Below, piece by piece: positions 61,560 through 64,000 of a stretch of 64,000 bases of DNA. The DNA lies in NCBI RefSeq assembly GCF_040958095.1, contig NC_091193.1, positions 28,504,875-28,568,874 of the forward strand, written 5' to 3'. The translations under genes were made by a program, and so were the position numbers. Positions within the stretch are counted from its first letter, which is position 1. Each line of letters starts with the position of its first letter. The notes below the pieces were generated by a model. It was not told the origin of the DNA. It worked only from the letters and a program-made list of their open reading frames with translations, and made no database searches. The stretch is from Procambarus clarkii (Eukaryota > Arthropoda > Malacostraca > Decapoda > Cambaridae).

Positions 61560-63945
61560 CTCTGCACGTATTCGCAATTTGAAATTACGACTTTTTTTAC
61601 CCAACATATCCTAAGTACTGAAAGTGGCATTTGGCCACATGTGTCCCACACCTCCCTGCAGTTTTCAAAACATCCCAAACATCCCAATTTCGAGGCATGA
61701 GCCATATTTTGGAGCCAAATTCTGGCTCTCTGCACGTATTCGCAGTTTGAAATTACGAATTTATATACCCAACATATGCCAAGTCCTGAAAGCGGCAGTG
61801 AGTCACATTTCACACAAACTCCCCTGCAGTTTTTGAAATATCCCAAATATCCCAATTTCGAGGCCTGAGCCATATTTTTGGGTCAAATTCTAGCTCTCTG
61901 CACGTATTCGCAGTATGAAATTACGAATGTTTTATACCCAACATATGCCAAGTACTGAAAGCGGCGTTTGGTTACATTTGTCCCAAGAATCCATGCAGTT
62001 TTCAAAAAATCCCAAACATCACAATATCGAGGCCTGAGCCATATTTTGGAGCCAAATTCAGGCTCTCTGTATGTATTCGCAGTATGATATTACGATTTTT
62101 ATACCCAACACATGCCAAGTACTGAAAGCGGCAGTGAGTCACATTTTGAACAAACTTCCCTGCAGTTTTCAAAATATCCCAAACATCCCAATTTCGAGGC
62201 GTGAGCCATATTTTGGAGCCAAACTCTGGCTCTCTGCACGTATTCGAAGTTTGAAATTACGAATTTGTATACCCAACATATGCCAAGTACAGAAAGTGGC
62301 GTTTGGTCACATTTGTCTCAATCCACCCTGCAGTTTTCAAAATATCCCAAACATCCCAATTTCGTGGCCTGAGCCATATTTTGGAGCCAAATTCTGGCTC
62401 TATGCACGTATTCGCAGTTTGAAATTACGTCTTTTTTTTTACCCAACATATACCAAGTACTGAAAGCGGCGTTTGGTCACATTTGTCCCAAATCCCCCTG
62501 CAGTTTTCAAAATATCCCAAACATCCCAATTTCGAGGCCTGAGCCATATTTTGGAGCCAAATTCTGGTTCTATGCACGTATTCGCGGTTTGAAATTACGA
62601 CATTTTATACCCAACATATGCCAAGTCTTGAAAGTGGCAGTGAGTCACATTTCGCACAAACTCCCCTGGAGTTTTCGAAATAACCCAAATATAACAATTT
62701 CGAGGCCTGAGCCATATTTTGGAGCCAAATTCTGGCTCTCTGCAGGTATTCGCTGTTTGAAATTACGACTTTTTTTTATACCCAACATATGCCAAGTACT
62801 GAAAGCGGCATTTGGTCACATTTGTCCCAAACCCCCCCTGCAGTTTTCAAAATATCCCAAACATCCCAATTTCGAGGCATGAGCCATATTTTGGAGCCAA
62901 ATTCTGGCTCTCTGCACGTGTTCGCAGTTTGAAATTACGAATTTATATACCCAACATATGCAAAGTCCTGAAAGCAGCAGTGAGTCACATTTCGCACAAA
63001 CTCCCCTGCAGTTTTCGAAATATCCCAAATATCCCAATTTTGAGGCCTGAGCCATATTTTGGAGCCAAATTCTAGCTCTCTTCACGTATTCGAAGTTTGA
63101 AATTACGGCTTTTTATACCCAACATAAGCCAAGGACTGAAAGTGGCGTTTGGTCACATTTGTCCCAAACCTCCCTGCAGTTTTCAAAATATCCCAAACAT
63201 CCCAAATTTGAGGCCTAAGCCATAATTTGGAGCCAAATTCTGGCTCTCTGCACGTATTCGCAATTTGAAATTACGACTTTTTTTACCCAACATATCCCAA
63301 GTACTGAAAGTGGCATTTGGTCACATGTGTCCCACACCTCCCTGCAGTTTTCAAAACATACCAAACATCCCAATTTCGAGGCATGAGCCATATTTTGGAG
63401 CCAAATTCTGGCTCTCTGCACGTATTCGCAGTATGAAATTACGAATTTTTTTTACCCAACATATGCTAAGTACTGAAACCGGCGTTTGGTTACATTTGTC
63501 CCAAGAATCCCTGCAGTTTTCAAAATATCCCAAACATCACAATATCGAGGCCTGAGCCATATTTTGGAGCCAAATTCAGGCTCTCTGCACGTATTCGCAG
63601 TTTGATATTACGACTTTTATACCCAACATATGCCAAGTACTGAAAGTGGCAGTGAGTCACATTTTGCACAAACTTCCCTGCAGTTTTCAAAATATCCCAA
63701 ACATCCCAATTTCGAGGCATGAGCCATATTTTGGAGCCAAATTCTGGCTCTCTGCACGTGTTCGCAGTTTGAAATTACGAATTTATATACCCAACATATG
63801 CAAAGTCCTGAAAGCAGCAGTGAGTCATATTTCGCACAAACTCCCCTGCAGTTTTCGAAATATCCCAAATATCCTAATTTTGAGGCCTGAGCCATATTTT
63901 GGAGCCAAATTCTGGCTCTCTGCACGTATTCGCAATTTGAAATTA
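61560..63945 (-). repeat. Interleaved 840-bp and 1686-bp offset duplications
   Basis: The block with GCACGTGTTCGCAGTTTG, AATTTATATACCCAAC and ATATGCAAAGTCCTG at 62869-63105 recurs at 63709-63945, exactly 840 bp (five monomers) on. A different block (ACCCAACATATCC, CACATGTGTCCCACACC) at about 61560-61755 recurs at about 63246-63441 (1686 bp, ten monomers). Confidence 0.8.
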
Positions 63946-64000
63946 CGACTTTTTATACCCAACATATGTCAGGTATTGAAAGTGGCGTTTGGTCACATTT

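Larger units (their letters stand above)
32000..64000 (-). repeat. Satellite B2, right array in inverted orientation, about 190 monomers
   Basis: The monomer is the reverse complement of the left array: TATACCCAACATATGCCAAG, TACTGAAAGCGGC, then either AGTGAGTCACATTTTGCACA or GTTTGGTCACATTTGTCCCA, then CCTGCAGTTTTCAAAATATC, CCAAACATCCCAATTTCGAG, GCCTGAGCCATATTTTGGAG and CCAAATTCTGGCTCTCTGCA. The period is 168 bp. Variants such as CGCGGTTTGAAATTACGACA and GAGCCAACGTTTGGCTC occur repeatedly here. The left-array variant with GTCGCAATTTCAGAC is not seen here, so the two arms have homogenised separately. The array continues past the window end. Confidence 0.98.

Noticed and set aside
3773..64000. 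CENP-B box in the 168-bp monomer
   Set aside because: Candidates such as TTTCGAAATATCCCAAA and ATTCGGCTCAAAAATCA keep the TTCG and central A but lack the CGGG half of the motif.
7171..64000. Assembly foldback artefact creating the inverted arms
   Set aside because: The arms differ in variant content, higher-order structure and length, and the spacer is not palindromic. A mirrored read error would give matching arms. A false join of two real contigs remains possible.
1..64000. Telomeric repeat, rDNA or 5S rRNA clusters
   Set aside because: No TTAGG or TTAGGG runs and no conserved rRNA or 5S sequence were seen in any part of the window.

Overview
This window is eukaryotic, heterochromatin-like satellite DNA. 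I see no intact protein-coding gene and no structural RNA gene in it. About 90% is three tandem-repeat arrays, and the remaining 6.4 kb is an AT-rich spacer of transposable-element debris. Several spacer repeats resemble interspersed repeats I associate with decapod crustacean genomes (crayfish/shrimp type): two tRNA-derived SINE heads, a non-LTR retrotransposon tail, and a short repeat with a GACCGAAACGTCGT core. A decapod is therefore my best guess for the organism. This rests on memory of repeat families, not on a search.

Layout. (1) 1-3772: satellite A, a CpG-rich 31-bp repeat in which each unit is two abutting perfect palindromes. (2) 3773-about 7170: satellite B1, about 20 tandem copies of a 168-bp monomer. 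(3) About 7171-25633: satellite B2, about 110 copies of a 168-bp monomer clearly homologous to B1, joined to it in register through one hybrid monomer. (4) 25634-about 31999: non-satellite spacer holding a foldback element, a retrotransposon tail, two SINE-type elements, a roughly 350-bp inverted-terminal-repeat element, a second foldback, a 17-bp minisatellite and several homopolymers. (5) About 32000-64000: satellite B2 again, about 190 monomers, in the opposite orientation. The window is thus a very large inverted arrangement of one satellite family around a unique core.

Inside the B2 arrays there are nested higher-order duplications: a 643-bp tetramer repeated at the B1/B2 border, a 1011-bp tandem duplication, a 3.2/3.5-kb tandem duplication and a 3.0/2.35-kb tandem duplication. 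Copies differ by whole monomers, the expected footprint of unequal exchange. Each B2 monomer carries a two-state 25-bp box (a CTCACTGCC type or a CAAACGCC type), a 17-bp dyad, a TATAAAAAG motif and clustered G-tracts. Because 168 is divisible by 3, the monomer stays open in several frames and yields long but almost certainly spurious reading frames with a 56-residue period.

The regions do not cooperate as genes. The plausible common theme is chromosome structure (centromeric or pericentromeric heterochromatin), with the spacer either a TE-rich island or an inversion breakpoint.
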